64,000 bases of DNA from Trametopsis cervina (GCA_022385755.1 MU278364.1:372001-436000), one strand, 5' to 3'. Positions 24,168 to 36,300 are shown, counted from the first letter of the stretch. The notes: generated by a model from the letters alone, not told the origin. A program made the numbers and translations.

Positions 24168-26959
24168 CTACTCCTTTTCAGGGAACGTGAGATACGACCT
24201 ATGCGATCTCACAACTCCAGTTTCTGCCGCACGCACCGCCGCCGTCAAGTCGAAATGGAAGAACGGAGTCGCCGTATGTAGAAGAGGGGCTCTCGTGTCG
24301 GCCTGCTTGGAATCGATGTCGACGGAGGCGACTGTAAGATCGGATGAGGAGCGCGAACTCGACGGTGTCGGTGACTCGACGATAGCTTCGGGATCTTGTT
24401 CGCGCTGTACGTGGCGGTTGGCCTCGTCTTCAGCTGAATGCTGTGGGTCAGCGATATAGTCGTCGTGATAGCGTGTCACCGGGGCGACTTCTGGTCTCGC
24501 TCCTGAGTGAATAGAACTTCTGCCGAAGCCAGCAGCGACGAGCGACCTTCGGATCCACGGAGACAGGATGGACGAGAAATGGAACTCGACCGCCTGGTCC
24601 GCCCATCGTTCGACCTCGTTCTTCGTGTCTACCAATGATTGAATACCAGTAGTGTCGATATGCGAACTGAGGATGGAAGATTAGAGGTGGTCCATCACGG
24701 CGAACGAGTGAACAACTCACACTGCAGAGAAGTCCAACACGACTGCGCGAAGGATGGGCTTCGTGGAGTTGAGTGCTTCCTCATCCTTCCGTCCGGGATC
24801 ATTCCAGGGTCGGTCGCTAGCTCTCACACTGGTCATATCCTTGCCGCGCCGTGTATGTTCCTTGACGTAGTCAACCACAGCATCGTTGACGAGAGAAGAG
24901 TTCGGGTACAGGAAGCTCTCTTCAAAGCGATAAATAATGACACCAGGAGTGGGAGGGTTGACCTTGAGATGTGGGTTCATGATACCGTCCTTAGGTTTCA
25001 GCGGCACGAACACCTCCCGAGATTCTGCATCGTGGTGCACAGTGAGTTTACCAAGGAATGAACCCCGCGGACGGGCGATACGAATGAGAAGGAGAACTAC
25101 GGAGGCCGCCACAGAGAAGTAGATGCCGTCTTCGATAGTGGCGAATATAGTCACGAGTACCGCTGCGAGCCAGATGATGAACTCGAGTGGAGATATCCGC
25201 CAGAATCCATAGACTTGCGCAGGAGAAGCAACGAGATCAGCGACGGCGTGGATGATGACAGCTGAAAGAGCGGCAGTGGGGATCCAGAAGAAAGCAGGGG
25301 TGAGGCCATAGAGCGCGACAATGACGACTACGGCGCTGAATAAGCCTGCAGCGGGGGTTCTCACTCCAGATTTGGACTGGAGAGCAGAGCGAGAGAAGGA
25401 CCCGGTTGCGGGGTAGGCCCCGAAGAGTGTACCGATTGTGTTGGTTACGCCAATAGCAATCAGTTCTTGGTTAGGGTTGATCTTGTACCCATTGACACGT
25501 CCAAACGCTGAATGAAGAGCAAAATGAGCTGGAAACAAATGACGAGAAAATGGGGTTCAACTGACACTTCGAAATGGCGATGTGTTCCAGGAAAAGAATG
25601 ATCGTCGCAACCGGAAGCTCTGGTATTTGCACTCAGAATTTGTAGAGAGGGACCATTAACAGGTCAATGCTCACCGCCAGCCAAAGCAGATACGAGTTCA
25701 GGATCAATCGTTGGTTGGCCTAGATGCTTGAAGCCACGAGGAACATCCTGAAGGATTTTGATAGGATATTTGCCGGAGGCCGATCTTCGGTGACGCGTGT
25801 ATAGCCAGGACGCGAAGGAAAGAACGATGATCACGAAGGCGTTTCTGAAGACGTTAAAGAAGAAGAACAGGCGCGCTACCAATGTAGGTTAGTGAGGCGT
25901 TGCGGGCAAACTGCGGCGATCCTACCTGAGCGAGGATACTTCTTGGTGAGACGCACACAAAGCCATCTCATCAGGTACAAGAAGACAAGGCCTGGAATAC
26001 CGAATGCAGCGTCGAGCCTCGTGAAGGGCAAGTGCTTTAACGTATTGATGATCACTTTGTACGTTGAAGCACGAGTACTATATCGGGCGTCAGGGATACT
26101 AGATATGATAAGATTAGGCTGAACACTCACTCAAACCCCGTGAGGCCCAACAGGCCCGGCACTTGTCCAGAGACAATGTTGATGGCAGATCCCGTCATGA
26201 ACCCACTCACAGCCGGCGCCGGGATGAACTCGACTATCCATCCTAAACGAAGGAGACCTATTCCGAGCACAATGAATCCACAGATGAAGGCCACGGTAGT
26301 GGCAATCTGTGGGCCATCCCAAACACCAGGGTGTGCCTCGTTGACGTGCTTGATGATTTGCGACACAGTCAGCGACATTACAGCAACTGGTCCTATTGAC
26401 ACATCCTTTGACGTGGCGAAGAACTATTGCATCATGATTAGTATTGCATCGATGATCATATGATCAGATGACTTACGCAGTATACCAGCACACCCACGAA
26501 CGACGAATACAGACCATACTCCGCGGGAAGGGTAGCGATCTGCGAACAGGCGTTTAAAACTATGAATGGAGGAACGGAGTGACGATTTACCTGAGCATAG
26601 GACATGCTCTGTGGGACTCCCACGATGCCAACTGTGAGACCGGCCACCAGATCACCATACGCCCATCCAAAGTCTGTTGCAACTTAGTTTATGCTCCGGA
26701 GGTAGGAGACGAGTGTTGCACTCACTATACCGATGTATCCAGCCGAAGATCGGAAGCAAGCTAGTCAGATAGTCGAATACCTTCGAAGTAACAAGGTTCA
26801 ATACTGTGTGGGATGACAGGCATATAATATTCTTACCCCGCGCACCGGATCGTGGAAACTGTTGGTTACCCAATCCTTGGCAGAGACAACTGGTACGTCA
26901 TCTTCTGGATGCTCGATAATCTGTTTACCAATCTGCTTCAGTTTTGCCGCTGAAGGCAT
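24168..26959 (-). CDS. Sulfate permease, SulP family with STAS domain (copy 2)
   Basis: 769-residue paralog of the permease at 19764. Exons (minus): 26959-26837, 26780-26726, 26673-26591, 26539-26477, 26423-26131, 26077-25926, 25875-25675, 25619-25566, 25507-24721, 24666-24168; all phases agree. Most exon lengths (55, 83, 63, 293, 152) equal those of the first copy. An extra intron splits the GELPVATIIL segment, which is one exon in copy 1. Motifs DLVAGLTVGIVGVPQSMSYA, SIGPVAVMSL, GFMTGSAINI and the STAS core LDFSAVSHIDTTGIQSL are present. The N-terminus lacks the Ser-rich lead of copy 1. It is convergent with the TACO1-like gene. Confidence 0.92.
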
Positions 26960-27040
26960 AACTGTGAGGAAAGAGAGAGAGGAAAGGTAGAGCGGGAGGG
27001 GGGAAGGGATAGCGGGGTCCCCATTGCGCCATGCGCTAAG

Positions 27041-27047
27041 ATTTATA
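27041..27047 (-). promoter_or_regulatory. TATA box of the second sulfate permease
   Basis: On the minus strand this reads TATAAAT, 81 bp upstream of the ATG at 26959. Confidence 0.4.
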
Positions 27048-28609
27048 CGTCTTCAGGTGACAAATCGACATCCACAATGCACGAAGAAGGAAGATTGAGC
27101 CTGGCGTGGCTCTCATCCGCGGCTAGAGTCTAGTGCATCACAGAGCGAGCTATTTGGTAGGTCTCGCTCCATACGCGCCCAAAAGGACGAGTAGGAGGTC
27201 GCGCATAACTCTGCGTATCATCAAGAACGGGATCGTGAGAATAACTCATCACAACAACTAGACAACGAGTGCGGTGCTCACCGTCAATGCCTTTAGTTCC
27301 ATTGGTCCCAGCAGGGTATCGACCATGATTACAAGCGAAATATCCAACGCAGAATGGCGTGCGTTGACATGCTCGCAACGTGGGCTTGAAGTCACGGCCC
27401 TGTAAGAATTGAACCCCCGACTCTGGTTGCCATTATTCGCTATAATCGCAACTTAAGCTCGTACCTCGGTCCGCCCCTCCGCCCGCTCATGTTGCTGCGA
27501 CTTATGCACTGCTCGCTGCACTGCGTTGCTTATTCTCGAGAAGTTTTATGTGATGCTGCGTACCGTCATGGGACGGATATCTGAATAAATCAGAATTTAT
27601 CTGCAGCGCGCCTGAGATAATGTATCGCCTTCCGAACTGTTTTCCAATGCGGTGACAGGAAGCTGAAGGCTGTTCGTGTATTATTTTCCTCGTCAGTAGG
27701 CGAATATCGCAAATTCCAGGGTCCACTTCGGCATCTACACTGTGTGATTGGGTCTCCTTCTGCTATGCACGTCATGGATATTGAAGTTCGTGAGAGCTGT
27801 AATCCGACAGCACATACTACGACTCTGGCATTGGTAGTAAAAAAGACCCGACGTCGGGTCTTAGTTCTGGTGCCATGGCAGAGCAATAGCATGCGAATCG
27901 TGCGCTACATTCTACATGTTTAAGCTTCCTATTAATTTGTACGTCTGAATGTGACTGAACGACGTACCTTTCATGGGCCGGAGTATGGTGGCGGAGGGCA
28001 GCAAGTCAGAGAATAAGACGTTGTAAGGAAATATTTATCATAAGGTTTCAAAACCCGGCCAGCCACTCCGCCGCAACGCGCAAGGACTGACGTGCGCGGA
28101 CGCCTTGCGGTGTTGCATACCGGCACCAGGTGAGCTGTCGGTTTGCGGATGATACACTCAGCACAATCACGTCGTGACAATTTTGAGCTCAGAGTCTAGG
28201 GGAGGAATGAAACTGTGTCAATATTGCCAGTTAATGCAATACACGCTCACAATGAATATAAGAAAGTATGCCTCAAGTTCTCAGTATGGGTGCTCCACAT
28301 GTCCGGAGCATGTAATCTTTTGACAGATGAAAAGATGCGTACCGGAAAGGCCAGCCCTAAAAGATAAGCCAACAGGCAGGAACCCGAAGGGCGATATGCA
28401 CGTTCTTCACGGGCAAGATAGCTGGTCTGTGCCAGGTCTCGACGTCGACAGAAAGATTTTGTATTGCTAAGGCGTTCGTTGCGTGTATGCGAAATTGCTG
28501 CCTTGGTAGAATTTCGAGCACTAATGAAACCAATCCTATATCGACCATTTCGTATGATAGTTATTGCATATTGTGGGTATCGCTTTCAACTCGTTTCCAT
28601 TGGCCTCTT
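27048..28609. other. Intergenic region, promoter of permease copy 2
   Basis: About 1.6 kb between the permease promoter and the stop of the second NYN gene. It carries a perfect 20-bp palindrome (listed separately) and a T-loop-like string near 27410 that does not fold into a tRNA. No coding region was supported. Confidence 0.45.
27843..27862. repeat. Perfect 20-bp palindrome
   Basis: AAGACCCGAC followed directly by its reverse complement GTCGGGTCTT. The centre is GACGTC, a CRE/bZIP-type core. It lies about 900 bp upstream of the sulfate-permease start at 26959. Whether it is a protein-binding site is inference. Confidence 0.8.
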
Positions 28610-30393
28610 TCATTGCTGACCATGACCGTGCCAGGCCGGATGTAGGGATGCATAGGCTTTGCCTTCCGTGCCACCGAGTTCAATGATCCCATGCCTCTTT
28701 GCCAATTGTGCATACTCCTTCCAATTTCTGACGTTCGCTGCCTCGTACACGCCATTGTACTGAGCTAACAAGCGAGACGCCAATTTCGAGCGCAACATCT
28801 GGTGGTCTTGTTCCTGGTTGAGGATGTCGATCATCGGAAGGAAATGGTCGAGGACGTGCAGTTCTGGCTCTTCGTCCCGGGTAGTGACTTTTAGCTGAGT
28901 ATCAAGCCTAGAGAGCGTTGTGTTGGCAGGTAAAGTAAACGTTCTGGAAGTAAGCTGTGATAAGTCTGTAGGTGCGGATTGGACATCCGTGCGCGAGCGG
29001 AACGGCTGATTCGTATCAGTTGGGACGGTGAGGAATGTGCACGATACTGTTGATCCGGTGGTCGACGGCTGTGAGACACGACATGGTGCTGAGCCACTGC
29101 GAGGACGAGAGTGAGAGTGCGAGAGCTGAGTTGTGGCTGTCACTTGAGCTTGTAAAAGGTGTGCTGTAGGCACATCGGTCTCGCATTCATCGATGACAGC
29201 CTGGATATTGCGAGTGGGGGAAGATTACTCGTCAGTTAGATGGAAGTCTCACAAGGTCTAGCGAGGTCTACTGACATGCTGCGATAGTTCATTTGCTTCC
29301 GTGAAAGTCCCACTATGCGATGAGTTTTGTGAGTCAGGGGAGCCGCTATCCGAGCTGTGTGACTTCATAGAAGCAAAATTAGAACCGGCAAATTTTGGTA
29401 CATATGGCATAGACAAACCATGGTATTGGGCGGAATATCTAAGGGCGAAAGCGTGGAGGACTCAACCTCGTCATCGGCTTGGCCGCCCTCTACAGCGAGG
29501 AGAAGATGTCTATCACTGTCTTGCAGGACGCATTCGTTAGGCGGCGTTGCAACTTCTATGTCTATCTCAGGCACTAAATGATCCTGATGTGCGCTAGATG
29601 TTGTTACCACTCCAGCGGGTCCTTGAGACTTCGCATACGTGGAAGGAACTCGAGGTGAGGGTGGACTGCGATCATCTCGAAAAGACGAACGACGACTCGG
29701 CTTGGGCGTGGGCAGAGGAACATTAGTCGACTTTGACGATCGTTCCAATGCTGAGACGTCTGTGGTGGGAGAGGCGGTGCTAATACTATAGTGCCGACCG
29801 CGCGTAAGCGTCCCTTGCTTGGAGAGAACAGCCACATCCCAGTCCAATACTTCGGAGGCGCGGCCTTGGTATTGGTGATGACAAGTTTTCGGTCCGATGA
29901 CGACAACATGGTACGCTCTGAGTCGAAGCGTTGATGCTGCATATACGAAGTCACGATCACCAGACAGGATGATAACGGTAGCCGGAGGCAGGTCATCCAT
30001 CGCGAAGACTATCATGTCGACTGTAAACAGACGTCAAGGCCTTCTCTACGACAGCAGTTATGTGGGCTCGTACCAATCATCATCTTATCAGCCACATCCT
30101 TACGATTGGAGTGGGGGCAATCCGTCACAGTGACGCCGCAGGACTGAAGCTCAGAGCGTAATATGGAAGTTTTGGGTGAATTCTGTTCCGCTACGTCGAG
30201 GTACGCTTTGAACAGTTTGACGAAACCATAACTTTGTGCAATGCTCCGAATGTTGTCCACCGCTGACAATCCGGCTGTGGAAGGTAGTTGACAGTTCTCT
30301 GAGGCTGAACTAGTATCAGTCGCTCCGGGCATATCGACTAATGGACTAACCTAGATCCCAAAATATCGCTACAGGTTCTCGAGGGGCAGTCAT
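28610..30393 (-). CDS. NYN-domain putative RNase with LOTUS-like C-terminus (copy 2)
   Basis: 515-residue paralog of the gene at 13621. Exons (minus): 30393-30351, 30298-30074, 30020-29419, 29362-29276, 29200-28610; phases agree. The third intron (29363-29418) was placed by its donor after NTM, a TTCTAAT branch site and phase. NYN motifs are FWDLENC, a conserved NRKDVADKMMIVDM block and LSGDRDF, so the acidic residues are retained. A long Ser/Thr-rich linker follows. The C-terminal ~85 residues (HFLPMIDILNQ through ASLHPAWHG) correspond to the LOTUS-like end of copy 1, both closing with LHP and HG. Intron positions in the NYN part are the same in both copies, which shows common descent. Confidence 0.8.
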
Positions 30394-31178
30394 ATGCACG
30401 TAAGGAGTAGAGAAGGGAGGCGAGGGGACTGTGCGTAGCTGTTATAGGGACTAAACAGCCGCCACACTATTTTGCTGTACAAGAACTGTAGAAAACTGTG
30501 GCCACAGAGTCGGCCTCGTTTTCGCAGCACAGCAGAACTACTACTCAAAGTAGGAGCACAGCTCGCATGCCATCTCTCAGGCTGTGGAGAAGTCAGCTGA
30601 CCCAGTATCAGGTAAGAGGGCTATGCTGGAGCTTCAAATGGAGAAAACGTGTACCAAACGAGGCCAATATCTTGACAGCTGAGCGTATATGCTGTGTTTC
30701 CATCTTGTTCTGTTACGGACTCTGCACATATACGATGAGCTTCTTAAGCAGCTCTCGCCATCGATAGTGTACACAGCATAAAATCGTCCATGTAGGGAAG
30801 AGACAAGAGTTTTTGAAGAGCACTGTGGCAAGAAGGATATCTCGCAACTGGATAGTCTGGCCGCGCTACACGCGCGTCGCAGGTCATGTGATCTCATATC
30901 ATTAGGGAGACGCGCTTGAAGCGGCATCGCGGCTCACTGTAAGAAAGAGGCTGACACCGTCGGTAGCCTTCGTAAAGATATGCGACTGACTTGCAGGTGG
31001 TGGTCTTTCTACTAACGCGTATAGTCATCCGAAACCCCCATTGCTGAATGTCGGCTTACGCATTGTGTCAGCCTCCTGAGGACAATTGAATATAAGCCCA
31101 ATCAAATATCCCTCTACTGCACCTACACCCCCGAGCCTTACACCCACACACAGTTTTCATTTACCTAAGTATTTAACC
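30394..31178. other. Divergent promoter region
   Basis: About 785 bp between the start codons of the second NYN gene (minus) and the first MRFF gene (plus). Small frames have no support. A TATA-like ATATAA lies near 31091, about 90 bp before the MRFF start. Confidence 0.45.
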
Positions 31179-31685
31179 ATGCGTTTCTTCTCTAGCACCT
31201 CCAAGCCCAAGCCTTCCTCCGCGATTTACATCCGCAGGCCGGATGCAATGCCGCAAGGAATGAACCGTACTGATCTTATTTCGCTTGAGCAGGCTCGCAC
31301 CCGACCTACAGTTATCTACGGCGGCTTCGTCGATCGCAAGACCGATGTTGTCGTCTCCAATGAAAGCCCCCTCGACCACCTCGCTCGCTGGGCGGCCGAA
31401 CAATGCATCATGGAGGCGGAAGCCGGTCGCCTGCAGGTAATATCTCCTCTCCGAGCGGCTGACATGGGCCTTTCCCCCTTCACAGCTTTCATGGATAGCG
31501 TGGATGACTTCCAGGACCGCGACTCAGCTTCTTCCTGCGATAGCCTCGCTTTGTCGACCCCGGAACTCGGAAATGCACCCCCCGTCACCTTGCCAGGGAC
31601 GACCACTGCTATTTTGATTCCATTGCACGAGGCCATGAAGCGTCATGACATCCGCTACCGCCCTGAGCTTTTCGAGCTGCAGTAA
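31179..31685 (+). CDS. Small protein of unknown function, MRFF family (copy 1)
   Basis: Single-exon 168-residue protein. It begins MRFFSSTSKPKP, contains LISLEQAR, is Ser/Asp-rich in the middle, and ends with HDIRYRPELFELQ. The same beginning, LEQA motif and ending (DIRYRAEAFEGKF) occur in the otherwise dissimilar protein at 49549, so these parts define a family. No signal peptide, membrane segment or known domain is visible. An intron-like stretch at 31437-31485 is probably not removed, because splicing it would shift the frame and lose the conserved end. A structured RNA element lies 418 bp downstream. I do not know its function. Confidence 0.7.
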   Translation: MRFFSSTSKPKPSSAIYIRRPDAMPQGMNRTDLISLEQARTRPTVIYGGFVDRKTDVVVSNESPLDHLARWAAEQCIMEAEAGRLQVISPLRAADMGLSPFTAFMDSVDDFQDRDSASSCDSLALSTPELGNAPPVTLPGTTTAILIPLHEAMKRHDIRYRPELFELQ

Positions 31686-32102
31686 ATGTGCTGTTGCTTG
31701 GTCACGATGTATGTGATAGCCTAGGGTGCATCGTTTGCCTCGAGTGTGCGCGGCTCGAGCGTAGATGATGTATCTGAATCTATCGGGTTCAGACGTAATC
31801 AGTGGTCACATTGTTATTTGCCGGTCAACATGTATTCGGGTGTTGACGCACTAACCGTGTAATTTCTTAGATATCACGCGGAGCTAGACACAGCCAAAGG
31901 GGACCTCGGAAGGGTGTCGAGTCGGTGGTGTGTTAGCAGAGAGCCTGATCAGCTTGAGGACGTTGACCGCTATCTGTGGCTCAGGGCACCTGCGTCGTTC
32001 CTCGGATCAAATGGTCAGTAATATCTTGTTAGTTTTCATCACAAAGAGATTAACAGTCTCGATAGAAACCATCTGGTGGGCGGCGCCCCGAGGAAGGTCA
32101 CT

Positions 32103-32202
32103 CATACCCGGCAGATGAGGCCGGGTGTGGGATGTCCTAGCGCAGACCTTTACGTGGTCCTCGGGATAAGTACCTGTTCAACAGGGAAACCAACTTGCGC
32201 TA
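32103..32202 (+). ncRNA. Structured RNA element downstream of MRFF copy 1
   Basis: Four stems can be drawn: P0 (32103-32112 with 32120-32129), P1 (32138-32144 with 32196-32202), P2 (32145-32148 with 32156-32159) and P3 (32173-32177 with 32181-32185). P1 encloses P2 and P3 as a three-way junction. Conserved single-stranded blocks between P2 and P3 (GGATAAGTA) and after P3 (GAAACCAAC) are the same in the second copy at 50677-50785. The sequence in P0 and P3 differs completely between copies but pairing is kept. It could be a 3'-UTR structure, a ribozyme-like element or an independent small RNA. Confidence 0.6.
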
Positions 32203-32342
32203 AAACGTTCAGGTAGGTCGAGGGGAGCTATGTGCCTGGTGGGAATTACATGTGTACAGTAGTATATACATCCGGTCTTGAGGCCAACGTCAGAAGATGT
32301 TCTCTGGATGAAGAAGAGTACACGTACAAATTAGTTTTACTT

Positions 32343-33051
32343 TCAAGGTGCAGGAAGGATCGTTGTCTTGCTTTCCGTTGTATTTGTTGGCGCAGGTATC
32401 TCTACTACTGGAGGATGGTCGCCTGAGATAGCTCTTACGTGATGTGCTAGCACGCCAACAGCAGAGCCAATGCCCGCGCCACCCAATATTACTGAACGCT
32501 GGATGAGCTGGTCACGATACAGGAGATTCGCTTGTTGACTCACAGTTTAATGAGTTTGCACGTTTCCAAAACAGGGCTGGTGTTATAACTGCGAAAAGTA
32601 TGCCTCCTATGGTTGCATGGTCGTCCGCTCGTAATGATGAAGTCTGCAAGCAGGAGTCTGGTCAGACGTCTTATTATACAGAAAGTGCGCACAAACTTAC
32701 ATCGTAGGTGGAGACCAGCCTCCTCCGTCTTAGCTTTTCGTGGTCCGAGAATCTTGATCTGGCATACTCTAGTGCACCTCCGCCGACCACACCTATGCGA
32801 CGTCATCAGGGTAGAGATGGCAAATACTAACGATGAGACATACCCGCGGACCCTCCTATCCATGTAGCACGTAGAATGCGGTTCACACTCAGATGACCCC
32901 GTCCATACCGAGTGATTGCGGCTGCAGCGTATACAGGCGGCGCGAGTAGAGATAGAAGCTGGTAGCCCTTCGTCATGCCTCGTCGAACGAAGAACTCGGT
33001 ATCGGCTGCGTGAGTCTGAGCAGCATCAAAGAGCATAACACCGTCTGCCAT
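32343..33051 (-). CDS. Small multi-pass membrane protein of unknown function
   Basis: 182-residue protein from exons (minus) 33051-32844, 32792-32701, 32643-32544, 32491-32343, phases consistent. Hydrophobic segments with glycine spacing occur at about 30-48 (YQLLSLLAPPVYAAAAITRY), 65-78 (WIGGSAGVVGGGAL), 110-125 (TIGGILFAVITPALF) and 133-150 (LGGAGIGSAVGVLAH). The glycine pattern recalls Tim17/22-like or complex I accessory subunits, which suggests a mitochondrial inner-membrane protein, but this is inference and the family was not identified. The last exon was read through a possible GTAAGA donor because the frame continues to a sensible end. Confidence 0.7.
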
Positions 33052-33344
33052 ATTTTGAGATGAGAATTTGAGGGTTAGTTGAGTATCGGCGGTCGTGTGC
33101 AGCGCGAGCGTCGAAAATGCGTCACTGACGCCACAACGCGAATGAGGTCACGCATATATCACGTGAGATACGCGGCCTTCATGTAGATTCTCTTTCATGT
33201 GCGCTCCCGTACACCACCCTCACTGAACGACGTTAATTGGTGCTGGTCCAATGCTCAAAGCCTGATCTATATTCTTCTGTACGCAATTAGACTATCAAGG
33301 CAGGCCTCCAGATCCTTCAGACTGAACATAGCCAAGATTGCAGT
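33052..33344. promoter_or_regulatory. Shared divergent promoter of the membrane protein and TEL2
   Basis: 293 bp between two start codons on opposite strands, so both promoters must fit here. No strong TATA box is seen. Confidence 0.45.
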
Positions 33345-36300
33345 ATGTCCCAAGAATACCTGGACAGCACTTACGCAGAGATACAAGATGTCATATCTCG
33401 GCTGCAATCCCCTGTTAAGGACCTATCAACCCTCCTGGGACTCCTCTCATCCCCGCTCGCTGCACTCCATCTGCTACCGCCCCGCTTCCATAAATACAAT
33501 TCGTTCCCGGTGCCTCAGCAAGGCATCTCTTTGCCAAAACATCTACCGCCCCTGCAACGAGCTCTTTTGGAACATGTACTACCCGCATGGGAGCCGATAT
33601 TGGAGGAAGAGAATGCATACGATATAGCGTTGCAATACTTCTCCCCGGATGCCTTTTCCTTCGGCCAGGCAGTCGCCAAAGAGATCGCGCTGCACGCGTA
33701 CTCGACAATCCTGTCTTCGCCTATTACAAGACATTCCGTACGTCTTCTTGTACATCTGGCAAAGTCGTATCCGATCGATGTACTTTGGACTGTGGCTGCA
33801 ACAGGCAAAGGCTCAAAGTCCTCAAAGCATACTATAACTTGGGAGGACTGCGTCCGGAATGTTGCCGCGGTCCCTGCGAAAGTCGCGAACGCCCTCGGTC
33901 CTACGGGCACAATTCCGTCGTCTTTGGAGTATGGGACGTACTTTAACACACTGAGCAGAAGGTGTCACATTCTGTTCAACTCCCTATCCGTCAAGCCCTC
34001 CCAAGGTTTGTCAGTGCGATATGCAAGCGAAACACTGCCGCTGAGATGAAGTGCAGATGCGCTGTCAGCGACCAGCTATCTGCTAACAAAGCTGACCAAC
34101 ATCGGGCTATTCCCTGCAAACCCTCCAGCAACAGCCTTCCAACCATCATTCTTCGGCGTCGTCCTTCCATCTGTGCGCTCAGAACTAGACCCAGAGTCAG
34201 AAGCAGCATCGATGTGGCCTCAAATCTTAAGCTCGATATCGTCAATATCTACGCTCCAATTAGTCCTGACCTCTCTGCTGGCACACTTGTCCCCCGTGTC
34301 GGACCTCGACGGTTCTCCAAAATCGAGGGCGGTAGTGAAGCGAGAGGCAATGCTGATGAGTTTATTCCTCGGTCCCATGATAAAGGACAGCGACGCTGTC
34401 GATAGTCTCGTCTCTGTTGCTCTGGGTCGCCCATGGAGTATTGGACACGCGCGAATACTGATATGCATGGCTGCTATCTACGATCGAGCTCGTGGTAGCA
34501 CAACTGGTAAGTCAAGAACAGACTGCCTGTGCCAACCCAGTATCATGCTCAATCGCAATAGGCTTAGAACTTTTACTAGCCAAAGTGGTAGACCTTTGGA
34601 CGACGCCAGATCATATCAAGCATTCACTCCTGGCTAGTCACAGATGTGTGTCACCATTGCTCGTCCCCTTTGACGGATGCTGAATGTAGTATGTTTGCCA
34701 GACTGCACTGCGTTCATTCTCATCATCTTATCACACTTAACGAGTCAGGCGAAGTCAACAGGGGTCCACCCCGCAATCACGAAACTTTCTTTGTCTGCAC
34801 CCTTCATAAGCTCTATCACAGCGTATATCTCACATCTCGACTCTTCCGTTCGACGATGCGGAATGCTAGTTGCTGAAGAGGTTGCTCGCGCGGCAAAGAA
34901 GAAGCTGAGCTTTGGCGACTGGGACGGAGACCAGGACGGCAAAGCCTGGTGTCGAGAAATCCGCGAGTTCATGAAGGGAAGAGATGCAGATGCTGATGAA
35001 ACGCTTGCTATGATTGACCAGCCTCCGTCGACGGAAGAGGAAACTGTGAACGAAAGTGCTACCACCATTCCACCATCTTCTACGTCGAAGAAAGAGACCA
35101 AACGTAAACCCAAGGCGTCTGTCGTGTCGTCTGGGTACGATTCTGATGACTCCTTGACTGGGTACGCGTCGGAACCCGCATCGTCGCGCTCGGCCTCTCC
35201 CACACCATCCGAGTTGGAAGAGATTGAGAAGGACCCAACTCTACGAGTAGGCCAAGTAAAACTCCAACGGCCCGTTTATCTTGCACAGCTGGGGGAGATG
35301 GTCCGTCCGCTTGGCGGTGTCCGGAGCGAAGAAGACCACCAGGAGCTTCAGAGGCTTGAACTTGCATTGGAGGTCGGTGAGGATTTGATAAGAAGGAAGA
35401 GAGCGTATGGCACAGAGCTAGGTATGTGGGACAAACTTGATGTCCTAAGAATGCCACTAATTGGCGCTGATAGAGGAGAACGCTGTCAACCTTACCTATG
35501 GGTTCTTGGGGCTGCAAAACAGTTACAACCTCGACGACTTCGATGAGAAACGTCAGAAGGCGCTGAATGCTCTCGTGGCTTGTTGCCCACATAAAGCCGC
35601 GCAGTATGTTATATCGTTCCGGAATGTCAACTGCTACTGATAGGTATCTGCAAGGTCTTTGATAGAAGAGTTCTTCAGAAATCAATACTCTACTGAACAG
35701 CGTTTCGCCCTACTGAACGCCCTGGTATTCGGCGCGCGGGAATTGGCTGGCTTGCCTATCCCGTCTACTTCTGACGCACAGCGGACCGCATTCCCCACGA
35801 AACAGTTACCTCCCGCTCTGCACAAGAAATACCTCACTGCGGCCGATCAAACCAGAACCAACAATCCTGCTGTGATGCTCTTAGAGGGCATCAGTCAAGA
35901 GGCTATTGCCCGTACCAGAGACTCTGCGGAGGCCAAGGTACCCGAAATCGCTCGAGAACGTCGATTGCGTCTCAAACAACCAGCGAAAGTGACGGATATC
36001 ACTGGGACCAAGGATCTTTCCCGGGGGCTACACTCCTCCCAACTCCAAACCAAGCCGACTGTAGCCTTCACCGACGTCGCTGCCGAACACTTCATTTGTC
36101 CGTTGATGAACCGATTTTGGCTATTTCTGCGCGACGAACAGTCGCGAGAGTCTCGCACGGCTCATCAACCCGCACTCCACCGGTACAGAGCTGCAGGTAC
36201 GGGACTCGTCCTTAGCGCATTGGTGTTGTCGCAATTTGTCACTTCGCTTGCAATCCTGGTCTCCATGGCTCGCAATTCGAAGGAGTTCTTGTCAATCATC

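Noticed and set aside
27395..27480. tRNA-like T-loop string on the minus strand (GGTTCAATTC)
   Set aside because: The presumed T stem does not pair, no matching acceptor or anticodon arms are found upstream, so it does not fold as a tRNA.
31437..31485. 49-nt intron-like sequence in MRFF copy 1 with donor, GCTGAC and TTCACAG
   Set aside because: Removing it shifts the frame and loses the DIRYR-x-E-x-F-E ending shared with copy 2; reading through keeps it.
32160..32202. Hammerhead ribozyme in the conserved element
   Set aside because: The GAAAC block after a hairpin recalls hammerheads, but the required CUGANGA core is replaced by GGATAAG and no cleavage-site geometry fits.
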